The translations under genes and the position numbers were made by a program. The notes under the pieces are model-generated. The model was given only the letters and a program-made list of their open reading frames with translations. It made no database searches and was not told where the DNA came from. Below are positions 33,604 to 42,491 of a stretch of DNA of 64,000 bases, in pieces (positions within the stretch are counted from its first letter, which is position 1; every line of letters begins with the position of its first letter). The stretch is from Amycolatopsis oliviviridis (GTDB taxonomy: Bacteria > Actinomycetota > Actinomycetes > Mycobacteriales > Pseudonocardiaceae), in assembly GCF_014654365.1 (NCBI RefSeq), contig NZ_BNAY01000004.1:665154-729153 (forward strand), given 5' to 3'.

Positions 33604-34155
33604 GTGAGCGACACCGCAGCCAACGAGACCGACGACGAGCGCCGCAAGCGGGGACGCGCGCCCGACCCGATCCTCCCGGGGCAGACGTCGCCGAAGATCA
33701 CGGTGCCGAAGCCGGTCGCCATCTCGTTCTGGCTGTGGATCCTCGCCGGGGTCGTCCTGGTCGCGGGCCAGATCGCCCTCCTGGTGCTGAAAGAGGAACT
33801 GACCCAGGGGATTCTCAAGCAGATCAAGGAGAACCCGGTCCCCGGCCAGCCCGCCGACCCGGCGCTGGTCGCGTCCGGCGTGAACACCCTGCTGTGGATG
33901 CTGTTCGGTGGCGCGGTCACCTTCGCCGTCCTGTTCGCGTTGTTCGCGTACAAGGCCCGCGAAGGAACGCGTTCGGCCAGGACGGTCCTCACCGTGGGCG
34001 CGGTCTTCCTGGTGCTGGTGGAGCTGCTGATCCTCCGCGGCTCGCTCAACGTGTTCCTGCTGGTCTCCACCCTGCTGGTGGCGATCGCGCTGATCCTGAT
34101 GTACCTGCCCAGCGTCTCCGACTTCTTCCCGAAGGTCGGGCGCAAGCTGCCATGA
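33604..34155 (+). CDS. Four-helix membrane protein of unknown function
   Basis: A 183-residue protein. After a charged cytosolic start (SDTAANETDDERRKRGRAPD) there are four hydrophobic helices (about residues 40-62, 95-115, 128-145 and 150-170). The GTG at 33604 is chosen because it begins the charged head; in-frame codons upstream overlap the neighbour's promoter. The stop overlaps the next gene's ATG (ATGA), so the two are coupled. No family recognised. Confidence 0.78.
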   Translation: MSDTAANETDDERRKRGRAPDPILPGQTSPKITVPKPVAISFWLWILAGVVLVAGQIALLVLKEELTQGILKQIKENPVPGQPADPALVASGVNTLLWMLFGGAVTFAVLFALFAYKAREGTRSARTVLTVGAVFLVLVELLILRGSLNVFLLVSTLLVAIALILMYLPSVSDFFPKVGRKLP

Positions 34156-34610
34156 CCCCCGAGCCGTCAGCCCTCTACGGCGAACCCGGCGTCGGCTGGG
34201 CGGCGTTGCTGTGGGCACCGCTGTTCGCCCTCGCCGGGCTGCTCGCCGAGCTGGCGACCGGCGGGCCGGTCCACTGGCTCGCCTGGGGCCTGGTCGCGGC
34301 AGGACTGGTGGCGATCACCGTGCCGTGGGTCTACGCCCGCCGCCGGTACCTCTCGCTCGAAGTCGCCCCCGACGGCTACCGGCAGGGCCGGGAAACGCTG
34401 GAGGCGGCCCGGATCGCCGAGGTCCTCGGGGACGAGGAGACGCCGATCGGATCGCGGGTCCTCGGCGGCGGCTGGACGATCCCCAAGAAGCACGGCGAAG
34501 TCGGCTTGAAGCTCGACGACGGCGTCTACGTCCGCGCTTGGGCCAAAGATCCAGAAGCCCTGCGTGAGGCTCTCCAGGATTTGGTGCGTGCTCGCACCAC
34601 AGAGTCATGA
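34152..34610 (+). CDS. Two-helix membrane protein (possibly DUF3093-like)
   Basis: A 152-residue protein with two adjacent N-terminal transmembrane helices (about 17-60), then a cytosolic beta-rich domain (YLSLEVAPDGYRQGRETLEA and WTIPKKHGEVGLKLDDGVYV). The layout resembles DUF3093 proteins, but I cannot confirm it by eye. Start codon overlaps the previous stop by four bases. It ends 13 bp before the next membrane-protein gene; these three genes look like one operon. Confidence 0.72.
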   Translation: MTPEPSALYGEPGVGWAALLWAPLFALAGLLAELATGGPVHWLAWGLVAAGLVAITVPWVYARRRYLSLEVAPDGYRQGRETLEAARIAEVLGDEETPIGSRVLGGGWTIPKKHGEVGLKLDDGVYVRAWAKDPEALREALQDLVRARTTES

Positions 34611-34623
34611 GAAACTGCTCACC

Positions 34624-34962
34624 GTGATCGACCTTCCCCAGCCGACCGGTGCCGAACTGTGGCCATCGGAGGACGACCGGCCGGCGGCCCGGCTGCACAA
34701 ACCCTTGCGCGCTCTGGTGGGGGCCGCCGAGCTGATCCTCGCCGCGCTCGCGGTGTGGGGTGCCTTCGCCTGCTGGAAGGCCGGCGTCGTCCCGGTCGTG
34801 ATCACCTACAACGAGACGACGACGCTGGAATCGCAGCGCTACTTCGGCGGCCCGCTCGCCGGCGCCATCGGACTGGGTGTGCTGGCTTCGATCCTGGTGG
34901 TAGACGCCATCCGCCAGTTCCTGCTCGCCGTCCGCGCCAAGGGCAAGAAGCCCAAGGACTAG
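34624..34962 (+). CDS. Small two-helix membrane protein
   Basis: A 112-residue protein with two transmembrane segments (about 30-52 and 72-95) joined by an external loop containing ITYNETTTLESQRYF, and a basic cytosolic tail (RAKGKKPKD). GTG 34624 is preferred; GAAACTGCTCACC before it has no strong ribosome site. Its stop TAG shares two bases with the stop of the convergent tspO gene (sequence CTAG), so the two genes have no intergenic terminator. Confidence 0.72.
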   Translation: MIDLPQPTGAELWPSEDDRPAARLHKPLRALVGAAELILAALAVWGAFACWKAGVVPVVITYNETTTLESQRYFGGPLAGAIGLGVLASILVVDAIRQFLLAVRAKGKKPKD

Positions 34963-35450
34963 TTCAGCCAGACGACGGCGGCGTTGACCGCGGTCGAGAA
35001 CAGCAGCCACAGCAGATACGGCACCAGGAGCCAGGCCGCGAGCTTCGACCGCCGCCCGAACTCCATCATCGTGATGGGCACCACGAAGTCCAGGACGACG
35101 ACGTCGGCCAGGGCCAGCGCGTGCGCGCTGCCGGCGAAGAACAACGGCGTCCACAAGAGAGTCAGCAGCAGGCAGAGGCCGTAGAAGGCGAAGCCGCGCG
35201 TCTCGCCGTCGGTCCGCCAGTAGCACCAGCCCGCGACGGCGACCACGAGGAGCAGGGCCGACCACACCGGACCGTAGAGCCAGCCCGGCGGCGCCCACGA
35301 CGGGCGGACCAGCAGGTTCTGCGCGTCCGAGCGGGTGGCCACGGCGAGCGCGGCCACCGCTCCCACGATCGCCGACAGCGCGATGAATCCGGCCAGGGCC
35401 TGCCAGCGCAGGCGACGGTGATGAGTCGGCGGAGACGGCACCGTGGACAC
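34959..35450 (-). CDS. tspO: TspO/MBR family protein
   Basis: A 163-residue protein with five transmembrane helices and the family signature SWAPPGWLYGPVWSALL (about 51-67). TspO binds porphyrins and can degrade or transport them; in bacteria it reports on tetrapyrrole level and oxidative state. Genes for haem synthesis flank it (hemB upstream, hemL divergent next door), which supports a porphyrin role. The promoter region is shared with hemL. It overlaps the stop of the convergent membrane protein. Confidence 0.88.
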   Translation of the reverse strand: MSTVPSPPTHHRRLRWQALAGFIALSAIVGAVAALAVATRSDAQNLLVRPSWAPPGWLYGPVWSALLLVVAVAGWCYWRTDGETRGFAFYGLCLLLTLLWTPLFFAGSAHALALADVVVLDFVVPITMMEFGRRSKLAAWLLVPYLLWLLFSTAVNAAVVWLN

Positions 35451-35572
35451 GTGGATTCCTCCGCGAGGGTTTCGACGGGAGTGCTTCCCACCCTAGTGGG
35501 CCTGGTCACGCCGTGCCCGCAACCGCGACAGCCTGGCGGCGGGTGTCATCCGGGATTTGCGAGACTGGGGAC

Positions 35573-36877
35573 GTGACTACCGGAGTCGATCAGTCCAAGG
35601 CATGGTTCGAACGAGCGAAGGCCGCGGTCCCGGGTGGGGTGAACTCCCCGGTGCGGGCGTTCAACTCCGTCGGCGGCACCCCGCGGTTCATGGTGCGCGG
35701 CGAGGGTCCGTACCTCTGGGACGCCGACGGCAACCGCTATGTCGATCTGGTCTCCTCGTGGGGGCCGATGATCCTCGGGCACGCGCATCCGGACGTCGTC
35801 GCCGCGGCGCGCGAAGCGGCCGTCGACGGGCTGTCGTTCGGCACGCCGACCCGCGGTGAGGTCGAGCTGGCCGAGGAGATCATCGGCCGCGTCGAGCCGG
35901 TCGAGCAGGTCCGCCTGGTCAACTCCGGCACCGAGGCGACGATGAGCGCGATCCGGCTGGCCAGGGGATTCACCGGCCGCGCGAAGATCATCAAGTTCGC
36001 GGGCTGCTACCACGGTCACGTCGACGCGTTGCTCGCCGAAGCGGGCTCCGGCGTCGCGACCCTCGGCCTCCCGACGTCGCCCGGCGTCACCGGCGCGCAG
36101 GCGGCCGACACGATCGTCCTGCCGTACAACGACCTCGACGCGGTCCGGAAGTCCTTTGTGGACAATCCGGACTCGATCGCCGCGATCATCACCGAAGCGG
36201 CCGCGGGCAACATGGGCGCCATCGCCCCGGCCGAAGGCTTCAACGCCGGGCTCAAGGAGATCGCGCGCGAACACGGCGCGCTGCTGATCATGGACGAGGT
36301 GATGACCGGGTTCCGCGTCTCGAAGTCGGGCTGGTTCGGCATCGACGGCGTCGCCGGCGACCTCTACACCTTCGGCAAGGTGATGTCCGGCGGGCTGCCC
36401 GCCGCGGCCTTCGGCGGTCGCGCCGACGTGATGGCGAAGCTGGCCCCGGGCGGGCCGGTGTACCAGGCGGGGACGCTTTCGGGGAACCCCGTCGCCGTCG
36501 CCGCCGGGCTGGCGACGCTGCGCGCGGCCGACGACGCCGTGTACGCGGCCCTCGACGCCAACGCGAAACGGCTCGGTGACCTGTTCGACCGGTCGCTGAC
36601 CGAGGCCGGGGTCGCGCACACCGTGCAGTACGCGGGCAACCTGGTCAGCGTGTTCTTCAGCGAGAACCCGGTGACGAACTACCCGGGCGCGCAGGCCTCG
36701 GAGACCTGGCGGTTCCCGGCGTTCTTCCACGCGCTGCTGGACAACGGCGTGTACGGGCCGCCGAGCGCGTACGAGGCCTGGTTCGTCAACGCGGCCATGG
36801 GCGACGCCGAGTTCGAAATCATCTCCTCCGCGTTGCGGGTGGCCGCCCGCGCCGCCGCCGAGGCGGTCCAGGCGTGA
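35573..36877 (+). CDS. hemL: Glutamate-1-semialdehyde 2,1-aminomutase
   Basis: A 434-residue PLP enzyme converting glutamate-1-semialdehyde to 5-aminolevulinate, between HemA and HemB. It shows AVPGGVNSPVRAFNSVGG at the start, the PLP-binding region (MDEVMTGFR), and the Schiff-base lysine in YTFGKVMSGGLPAAAFGG. GTG 35573 begins the conserved sequence; an upstream ATG adds 20 unrelated residues. The stop overlaps the next start (GTGA). Order matches Rv0524. Confidence 0.96.
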   Translation: MTTGVDQSKAWFERAKAAVPGGVNSPVRAFNSVGGTPRFMVRGEGPYLWDADGNRYVDLVSSWGPMILGHAHPDVVAAAREAAVDGLSFGTPTRGEVELAEEIIGRVEPVEQVRLVNSGTEATMSAIRLARGFTGRAKIIKFAGCYHGHVDALLAEAGSGVATLGLPTSPGVTGAQAADTIVLPYNDLDAVRKSFVDNPDSIAAIITEAAAGNMGAIAPAEGFNAGLKEIAREHGALLIMDEVMTGFRVSKSGWFGIDGVAGDLYTFGKVMSGGLPAAAFGGRADVMAKLAPGGPVYQAGTLSGNPVAVAAGLATLRAADDAVYAALDANAKRLGDLFDRSLTEAGVAHTVQYAGNLVSVFFSENPVTNYPGAQASETWRFPAFFHALLDNGVYGPPSAYEAWFVNAAMGDAEFEIISSALRVAARAAAEAVQA

Positions 36878-37506
36878 GCGAGACGACGATCGTGCACCTG
36901 CTCCGCCACGGTGAAGTGCACAACCCGGACAAGATCCTGTACGGCCGCCTGCCCGGCTTCAAGCTCTCCGAGCGCGGCCAGCGCCAGGCGCTGACAGTCG
37001 CCGAAGCCGTCGCGAAGCACGACATCACGCACGTCGTCGCTTCGCCGCTTCAGCGCGCTCAGGAGACCGCGGCGCCGATCGCGGCCGCGCACCGCCTCGA
37101 CGTCGAGACCGACGAACGGCTCATCGAGGCGGACAACCAGTTCGAGGGCGAGCGGGTCGCCGTCGGCGATGGCGCCCTCCGCCAGCCGAAGCACTGGCCG
37201 AAGCTGGTCAACCCGTTCCGGCCGTCGTGGGGCGAGCCGTACGTCGAGATCGCGCACCGCATGCTCGGCGCGATCCACCGGGCACGGCGGGCGGCCGAGG
37301 GCCACGAGGCGCTGTGCGTCTCGCACCAGCTGCCGATCTGGACCGTGCGACGGTTCCTGGAGGCCAAGCGGCTCTGGCACGACCCGCGCAACCGGCAGTG
37401 CTCGCTCGCGTCGCTGACCAGCCTGGTCTTCGAGGGCGAGGAACTCGTGCGGATCGTCTACAGCGAGCCCGCCGGCACCACCGACCCGAAGGTGACCGGG
37501 GCATGA
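36874..37506 (+). CDS. Histidine phosphatase family protein
   Basis: A 210-residue phosphatase of the phosphoglycerate-mutase superfamily, equivalent to Rv0525. The phospho-histidine is in VHLLRHGEVHNP, followed by the conserved Arg region ASPLQRAQETAAPIA and second histidine in LCVSHQLPIWTVRRFL. The usual mutase insertion is missing, so it is probably a broad phosphatase rather than a mutase. It overlaps hemL upstream and resA downstream by four bases each, which places it inside one operon. Confidence 0.88.
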   Translation: MSETTIVHLLRHGEVHNPDKILYGRLPGFKLSERGQRQALTVAEAVAKHDITHVVASPLQRAQETAAPIAAAHRLDVETDERLIEADNQFEGERVAVGDGALRQPKHWPKLVNPFRPSWGEPYVEIAHRMLGAIHRARRAAEGHEALCVSHQLPIWTVRRFLEAKRLWHDPRNRQCSLASLTSLVFEGEELVRIVYSEPAGTTDPKVTGA

Positions 37507-38084
37507 AACGCGCGCTGGCGGCCATGGCGGTGCTGCTGCTCGTCGTCACGGGCTGCACCACCGGCAAGGACGCCGTCGTCACCGGCGGCACGTTCAACTT
37601 CGTGTCGCCGGGCGGGAAGGTCGACATCACCTACGACGTCGCGGACCGCCAGCCGTCGCCGACCCTGTCCGGCGACGACCTGATGAACGAGGGCAAGCAG
37701 CTTTCGATCGCCGACTTCCCCGGCAAGGTCATCGTGCTGAACCTGTGGGGCCAGTGGTGCGGGCCGTGCCGCGTCGAGGCGCCGGAGATGCAGAAGGTCT
37801 ACGACCAGACCAAGGAGTCCGGTGTCCAGGTGGTCGGCATCGACCTGCGCGACAACGACCGGGCCCCGGCGCAGGACTTCATGCGGGACCGGAAGCTGAC
37901 GTACCCGTCGATCTACGACCCGTCGGGGCGGACGCTGCTGCAGCTTTCGGGCTATCCGCGCAACATCATCCCGTCGACGATCGTGCTGGACAAACAGCAC
38001 CGCGTCGCGGCGGTGTTCCTGCGCGACCTGCTGGCGTCGGACCTGCTGCCGGTCGTCCAGCGCCTGGCGGCCGAACCAGCCTGA
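37503..38084 (+). CDS. resA: TlpA/ResA-like thiol-disulfide oxidoreductase, lipoprotein
   Basis: A 193-residue extracytoplasmic thioredoxin-fold protein. The lipoprotein signal is MKRALAAMAVLLLVVTGCT. The active site WCGPC is in NLWGQWCGPCRVEAPEM (about residues 84-88) and the cis-Pro is in NIIPSTIVLD. In the Ccs (system II) pathway it reduces apocytochrome c CXXCH cysteines using electrons from CcdA. ATG 37503 overlaps the upstream stop. It is followed after 7 bp by a 64-bp palindrome that probably ends the hemL-resA unit. Confidence 0.9.
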   Translation: MKRALAAMAVLLLVVTGCTTGKDAVVTGGTFNFVSPGGKVDITYDVADRQPSPTLSGDDLMNEGKQLSIADFPGKVIVLNLWGQWCGPCRVEAPEMQKVYDQTKESGVQVVGIDLRDNDRAPAQDFMRDRKLTYPSIYDPSGRTLLQLSGYPRNIIPSTIVLDKQHRVAAVFLRDLLASDLLPVVQRLAAEPA

Positions 38085-38091
38085 CCCCCTT

Positions 38092-38155
38092 CGCAATTCG
38101 TCCTCTGAATGCGGTAGTTGCGCGTGCAAGGACCGCATTCAGAGGACGAAACGCG
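38092..38155. repeat. 64-bp palindromic repeat, family A copy 3
   Basis: 30-nt arms around the loop GCGT; the left arm starts CGCAATTCGTCCTCTGAATG. It follows the resA stop. Together with copy 4 (38901-38964) it brackets the rhomboid gene. Confidence 0.85.
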
Positions 38156-38228
38156 ATGACTTGTCTTTCGGGACGGTTATCCTCCTCGCCACAGCCGCTG
38201 AAAGCGGCGCTGATCTGGGGAGAAGGAA

Positions 38229-38900
38229 ATGACGACTGCTTCAGACGTGCCCAGATCCGGGCAGCGGGACGCCGAAGCGATGATCGCCGAGGCGAAGAAG
38301 GCCCTCTGGGTCATGGTCGGCGCGCTCGTGGTCCTCTGGCTGATCCAGCTCTACAACGCGGTGGACGGCTATGCCCTCGTGTACGAGTACGGGACGCGGG
38401 CGCGAGAGGTCAGCTCGCTGCCGACCGTCCTCACCGCGCCGCTCCTGCACGCCAGCTGGGGACACATCGAGTTCAACTCGGGACCGCTGTTCATCTTCGG
38501 GTTCCTCGCGGCGTATCGCGGGGTGAAGAAGTTCCTCAGCGTCACGGTGCTGATCGCGGTGCTGAGCGGGCTCGGCGCCTGGACACTCCACGACTCCGGC
38601 ACGGTCGGGGTCGGCGCGAGCGGCCTGGTCATGGGGTACTTCGGGTACGTCCTGGTGCGCGGGATCTTCGACCGGCACAAGATCGACATCGTCATCGGGC
38701 TCGTGATGGCGCTGTGCTTCGCCTACCAGTTCGCCAGCCTGTTCCCGCAGGACGCGGGGGTCAGCTGGCAGGCGCACCTGTTCGGGTTCCTCGGCGGCCT
38801 GATCGGCGGCTGGGTGTTCCGGGACCGCCGTCCCAAGCCCGAGGTCACCGCGCCCGCTTTCCCTACGATCCCGCTGACCCCGCCCGACTCACCCAAGTAG
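38229..38900 (+). CDS. Rhomboid-family intramembrane serine protease
   Basis: A 223-residue protein with six predicted transmembrane helices. The rhomboid signature is present: HASWGHIEFNSGPL (His and Asn), the catalytic serine in VGVGASGLVMGYFGYVL (GASG), and the catalytic histidine in WQAHLFGFLGGL. So it should be active in cleaving membrane-protein substrates. It interrupts resA and ccdA, which are adjacent in M. tuberculosis, and is bounded by two copies of a 64-bp palindrome. AGAAGGAAATG supplies a ribosome site. Confidence 0.87.
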   Translation: MTTASDVPRSGQRDAEAMIAEAKKALWVMVGALVVLWLIQLYNAVDGYALVYEYGTRAREVSSLPTVLTAPLLHASWGHIEFNSGPLFIFGFLAAYRGVKKFLSVTVLIAVLSGLGAWTLHDSGTVGVGASGLVMGYFGYVLVRGIFDRHKIDIVIGLVMALCFAYQFASLFPQDAGVSWQAHLFGFLGGLIGGWVFRDRRPKPEVTAPAFPTIPLTPPDSPK

Positions 38901-38964
38901 CGCGTTTCGTCCTCTGGATGCGGTCCTTGCGTGAGCAACTACCGCATCCAGAGGACGAAACGCG
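38901..38964. repeat. 64-bp palindromic repeat, family A copy 4
   Basis: 30-nt arms around the loop GTGA; the left arm starts CGCGTTTCGTCCTCTGGATG, immediately after the rhomboid stop. The right arm ends GGACGAAACGCG. Possible terminator of the rhomboid gene. Confidence 0.85.
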
Positions 38965-39066
38965 GCGAGAGGGAGACGGGACCAACGTCCTGACCGGGTG
39001 CGACGTAGGTCCCGTTGAGGGCGCCCCGGCGTTTTCACTCCGACCACACTGCCTACGCTCAGCCGG

Positions 39067-39840
39067 GTGAACTCCGTTACCGAGCTGGCCTTGACCGGGC
39101 CACTGCTGCTCGCCGCGGGTGTCGCGCTGCTGGCCGGGACGATCTCCTTCGCGTCGCCGTGCGTCGTGCCGCTGGTGCCCGGGTATCTCGCGTACCTGGC
39201 GGCGCTGGTCGGCGCGGACGCCCCCGCGGTCAGCGCCGACGAGGAGCGCAAGAAGGGCCGCTTCGCCGTCGTCGGCGCGGCGGCGCTGTTCGTGCTCGGG
39301 TTCACCGTCGTCTTCGTGGTGACGCTGGGGACGCTGGTGTGGATCGCCGACGCCGTCGCGGTCAACATGGAACTCCTCCAGCGGCTCGGCGGCGTGCTGA
39401 CGATCGCGATGGCGCTCGTCTTCATCGGCTGGATCCCGGGGCTCCAGCGCGAGTTCCGCTCCCACCACGTGCCGCGCGGCGGACTGTGGGGCGCGCCGGT
39501 GCTCGGCGCCGTGTTCGGGCTCGGCTGGACGCCGTGCATCGGGCCGACGCTGTCCGCGGTCATGTCCATGGCCAGCGCCACCGGCGGCGCGGCGGCGCGC
39601 GGGTACGTGCTGATCCTGGTCTACTGCCTCGGCCTCGGCCTGCCTTTCCTGCTCATCGCGTTCGGCACCCGCTGGGCCGTCCGCGCCACCGACTGGCTCC
39701 GCCGCCACGGCCGTCAGGTGCAGGTCTTCGGCGGCGTCCTGCTGCTGATCGTCGGCCTCCTGCTGGTGACCGGCCTGTGGGGCGACATGACCGGCTGGAT
39801 CAGGAACACCCTCGTGACCGACATCAGGCTGCCCTTGTGA
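39067..39840 (+). CDS. ccdA: Cytochrome c biogenesis protein CcdA
   Basis: A 257-residue six-helix protein carrying electrons from cytosolic thioredoxin across the membrane to ResA. The redox cysteines are in FASPCVVPLVPGYLAYL and GWTPCIGPTLSAVMSMA, one in each half. GTG 39067 begins the protein; the stop overlaps the resB start in the sequence GTGA. Equivalent to Rv0527 in the conserved ccdA-resB-ccsA order. Confidence 0.95.
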   Translation: MNSVTELALTGPLLLAAGVALLAGTISFASPCVVPLVPGYLAYLAALVGADAPAVSADEERKKGRFAVVGAAALFVLGFTVVFVVTLGTLVWIADAVAVNMELLQRLGGVLTIAMALVFIGWIPGLQREFRSHHVPRGGLWGAPVLGAVFGLGWTPCIGPTLSAVMSMASATGGAAARGYVLILVYCLGLGLPFLLIAFGTRWAVRATDWLRRHGRQVQVFGGVLLLIVGLLLVTGLWGDMTGWIRNTLVTDIRLPL

Positions 39841-41435
39841 CCACCACCGAAGCCCCACCGAAGAAGGAATACCGCCAGACACCGCTCAAGCGTGTCCTCG
39901 GCTTCCTGCGCAACACCTGGCGCGGGCTGACGTCGATGCGCACCGCGCTGGTGCTGCTGTTCCTGCTCGCGCTCGCCGCGATGCCCGGCGCCCTGCTGCC
40001 GCAGCGGAACCTCAACGCCGCCAAGACCGACGAGTACATCGCCGCGCACGGCTGGTGGGGCGAACTGCTCGACCGCACGCAGTTCTTCGAGGTCTACGGC
40101 AGCGTCTGGTTCTCGGCGATCTACATCCTGCTGATGGTCTCGCTCATCGGCTGTCTCGCGCCGCGCAGCTTCGAATACGCGAAGGCGATGCGTGCGAAGC
40201 CGGTGATCACGCCGCGCAAGCTCTCGCGGATGCCGCATCACGTGTCCACCACGACCGACCGGACCCCCGAGACGGTCCTGAAGGACACTCACGACCTGCT
40301 CAAGGGCTGGCGCCGCGTCGAGCGCGAAGAGGCCGACGGGGTCCGGAGCATCTCCGCCGAACGCGGGTACCTCCGCGAGACCGGCAACCTCGTCTTCCAC
40401 TTCGGCATGCTCGGCCTGATCATCTTCTTCGCCCTCGGCAAGCTGTTCGGCTACGAGGGCCAGGTCATCGTCCAGGCCGACAACAGCCAGTGGTGCAACT
40501 CCGGCATCCTCGGCTACGACACCTTCAACGCCGGGCTGCGGGTCGACGGCACCGACCTGAACCCCTTCTGCATCCGGCTGAAGGACTTCGAAGCGCGCTA
40601 CACCGAGACCGGCCAGGCGAACTACTACCACTCCAACATGGAGTACCAGTCCGGCGAAGACCTGAAGACCGGCGCGTGGAAGCCGTACGGGCTCGAGGTC
40701 AACTCGCCGCTGCGCACCGCGGGCGACCGCGTCTACCTGCTGAACTTCGGCTACTCCCCGAAGTTCACGGTGACCTTCCCCGACGGCACCGTGCGCACCA
40801 ACATCACGCCGTGGCGTCCCGCCGACGAGCCGACGAAGCTCTCCGAAGGCGCGACGAAGATCGACCAGCCGGGCATCACCGACCCGATCGAACGCCGCAC
40901 CCGCCAGCTCGCGATCACCGGCCTCCTCGCCCCGACCGCCTTCATGCACGGCAACGTGCTGACGTCGTCGCGGCCCGAGGCGAACAAGCCGGCGGTGGCC
41001 GTCGACATCTACCGCGGCGACCTCGGCCTCGACGCCGGTCGCGGGCAGTCGATCTTCCAGATCGACCAGTCGCTCGTCGAAGACGGCAGGCTCAAGAAGC
41101 TCACCCGGCAGAACCTGGACCAGGGGCAGGAGACCGTGCTGGACGACGGCACGAAGGTCCGCTTCGACGGCGTCCAGGAATGGGTCGCGATCCAGGTCTC
41201 GCACGACCCGGTGCAGGGCTGGGTGCTGGTCTGCGCGGTCGCGATGCTGATCGGGCTGGCGGGATCGTTGCTGGTCAAGCGGCGCCGGGTGTGGGTCCGG
41301 GTGACCCCGGCCCGTGAAGGTGAGACGAGTACCGTCATCGAGGTCGCCGGGCTGGCGCGCACCGATCAGGCGGGCTACGGAGAAGAGTTCCAGCGGATCA
41401 GCGACAAGCTGGTCCAGGGGCAGAGAGGCAACTGA
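39837..41435 (+). CDS. resB: Cytochrome c biogenesis protein ResB
   Basis: A 532-residue membrane protein of the Ccs (system II) haem lyase. It has three N-terminal transmembrane segments (about 37-60, 85-110 and 190-215), a large extracytoplasmic domain, and a final helix (about 460-480) with a basic tail (KRRRVWVRV). It forms the haem-delivery and ligation complex with CcsB. GTG 39837 overlaps the ccdA stop; earlier codons in frame are internal to ccdA. Orthologue: Rv0528. Confidence 0.94.
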   Translation: MTTTEAPPKKEYRQTPLKRVLGFLRNTWRGLTSMRTALVLLFLLALAAMPGALLPQRNLNAAKTDEYIAAHGWWGELLDRTQFFEVYGSVWFSAIYILLMVSLIGCLAPRSFEYAKAMRAKPVITPRKLSRMPHHVSTTTDRTPETVLKDTHDLLKGWRRVEREEADGVRSISAERGYLRETGNLVFHFGMLGLIIFFALGKLFGYEGQVIVQADNSQWCNSGILGYDTFNAGLRVDGTDLNPFCIRLKDFEARYTETGQANYYHSNMEYQSGEDLKTGAWKPYGLEVNSPLRTAGDRVYLLNFGYSPKFTVTFPDGTVRTNITPWRPADEPTKLSEGATKIDQPGITDPIERRTRQLAITGLLAPTAFMHGNVLTSSRPEANKPAVAVDIYRGDLGLDAGRGQSIFQIDQSLVEDGRLKKLTRQNLDQGQETVLDDGTKVRFDGVQEWVAIQVSHDPVQGWVLVCAVAMLIGLAGSLLVKRRRVWVRVTPAREGETSTVIEVAGLARTDQAGYGEEFQRISDKLVQGQRGN

Positions 41436-41440
41436 AGGTC

Positions 41441-42412
41441 ATGCCGATCAACGAGACGCTGTCCCAGTACAGCGACTACTCCTACACCACGGCGACGGCG
41501 ATCTACGTCCTCGCGCTGATGTTCGCCCTCATCGAGCAGGGCTTCGGGGCGAAGGGCCGGATGGCGGCGGAGCGCTCCAAGCAGAAGGCCCGCGAACTGG
41601 TCGGCGCCGGCGGTCCGTCGGTGACCGCAGGGACGCAGGTCGAGCCGCCGCGCGAGATCGGCCGCCCCGAGCGCATCGGCCGCATGGGCGCCGCGCTGCT
41701 CGTGCTCGCCGCGCTGCTGCACCTGGCCGCGATCGTGCTGCGCGGGTTCGCCGTGCACCGCGCGCCCTGGGGCAACATGTACGAGTACGGCATGGCCACG
41801 ACCTTCATCGCGGTCCTGACCTGGATCGTCATCCTGCGGAAGTTCCCGGTCCGCCACCTCACCGGCTTCCTGCTCACGCCGGTCGTGATCCTGATGTTCA
41901 TCAACGGCACGATGCTGTACACGACGGCCGCGCCGGTGCAGCCCGCGCTCCAGTCGTACTGGCTGATCATCCACGTGTCCGCGGCGATCATCGGCTCGGG
42001 CGTCTTCCTGGTCCCCGGTGTCGCGAGCGTCCTTTACCTCTTCCGCGCCGCCCACGACGACAACCCGGCCAAGTTCCCCAAGTTCGGCCCGAAGCTGCCG
42101 ACCGCGGACGTGCTCGACCGCATCGCCTACCGCACGACCATCTTCGCGTTCCCCGTCTTCACCTTCGGCGTGCTGTGCGGCGCGGTCTGGGCCGAAGCGG
42201 CCTGGGGCCGGTTCTGGGGCTGGGACCCGAAGGAGACCGTCGCGTTCGTCGCGTGGGTCATCTACGCGGCGTACCTGCACTCCCGCGCGACCGCGGGCTG
42301 GCGGGGCAAGCGGGCGGCGATCATCAACGTCGTCGGGTTCTCCGCGACGGTGTTCAACCTGTTCTTCGTGAACCTGGTGACTTCCGGTCTGCACTCCTAC
42401 GCCGGGGGCTGA
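41441..42412 (+). CDS. ccsB: Cytochrome c biogenesis protein CcsB (CcsA-like)
   Basis: A 323-residue polytopic protein of the haem-handling WWD family. The WWD-type loop is WGRFWGWDPKETVAFVAW (about 250-268), with nearby haem-ligand histidines in the preceding and following helices (IIHVSAAIIG; YLHSRATAGWRG). With ResB it presents haem outside the membrane and attaches it to apocytochrome c. It follows resB by 5 bp. Equivalent to Rv0529. Confidence 0.94.
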   Translation: MPINETLSQYSDYSYTTATAIYVLALMFALIEQGFGAKGRMAAERSKQKARELVGAGGPSVTAGTQVEPPREIGRPERIGRMGAALLVLAALLHLAAIVLRGFAVHRAPWGNMYEYGMATTFIAVLTWIVILRKFPVRHLTGFLLTPVVILMFINGTMLYTTAAPVQPALQSYWLIIHVSAAIIGSGVFLVPGVASVLYLFRAAHDDNPAKFPKFGPKLPTADVLDRIAYRTTIFAFPVFTFGVLCGAVWAEAAWGRFWGWDPKETVAFVAWVIYAAYLHSRATAGWRGKRAAIINVVGFSATVFNLFFVNLVTSGLHSYAGG

Positions 42413-42491
42413 CCGTCGCCGCTGCACGCGAGCCGACTACCGTCAATACTGAGGTAATGGGGGTAGACGTGCGCGGAGGAGGAATTCAGCG

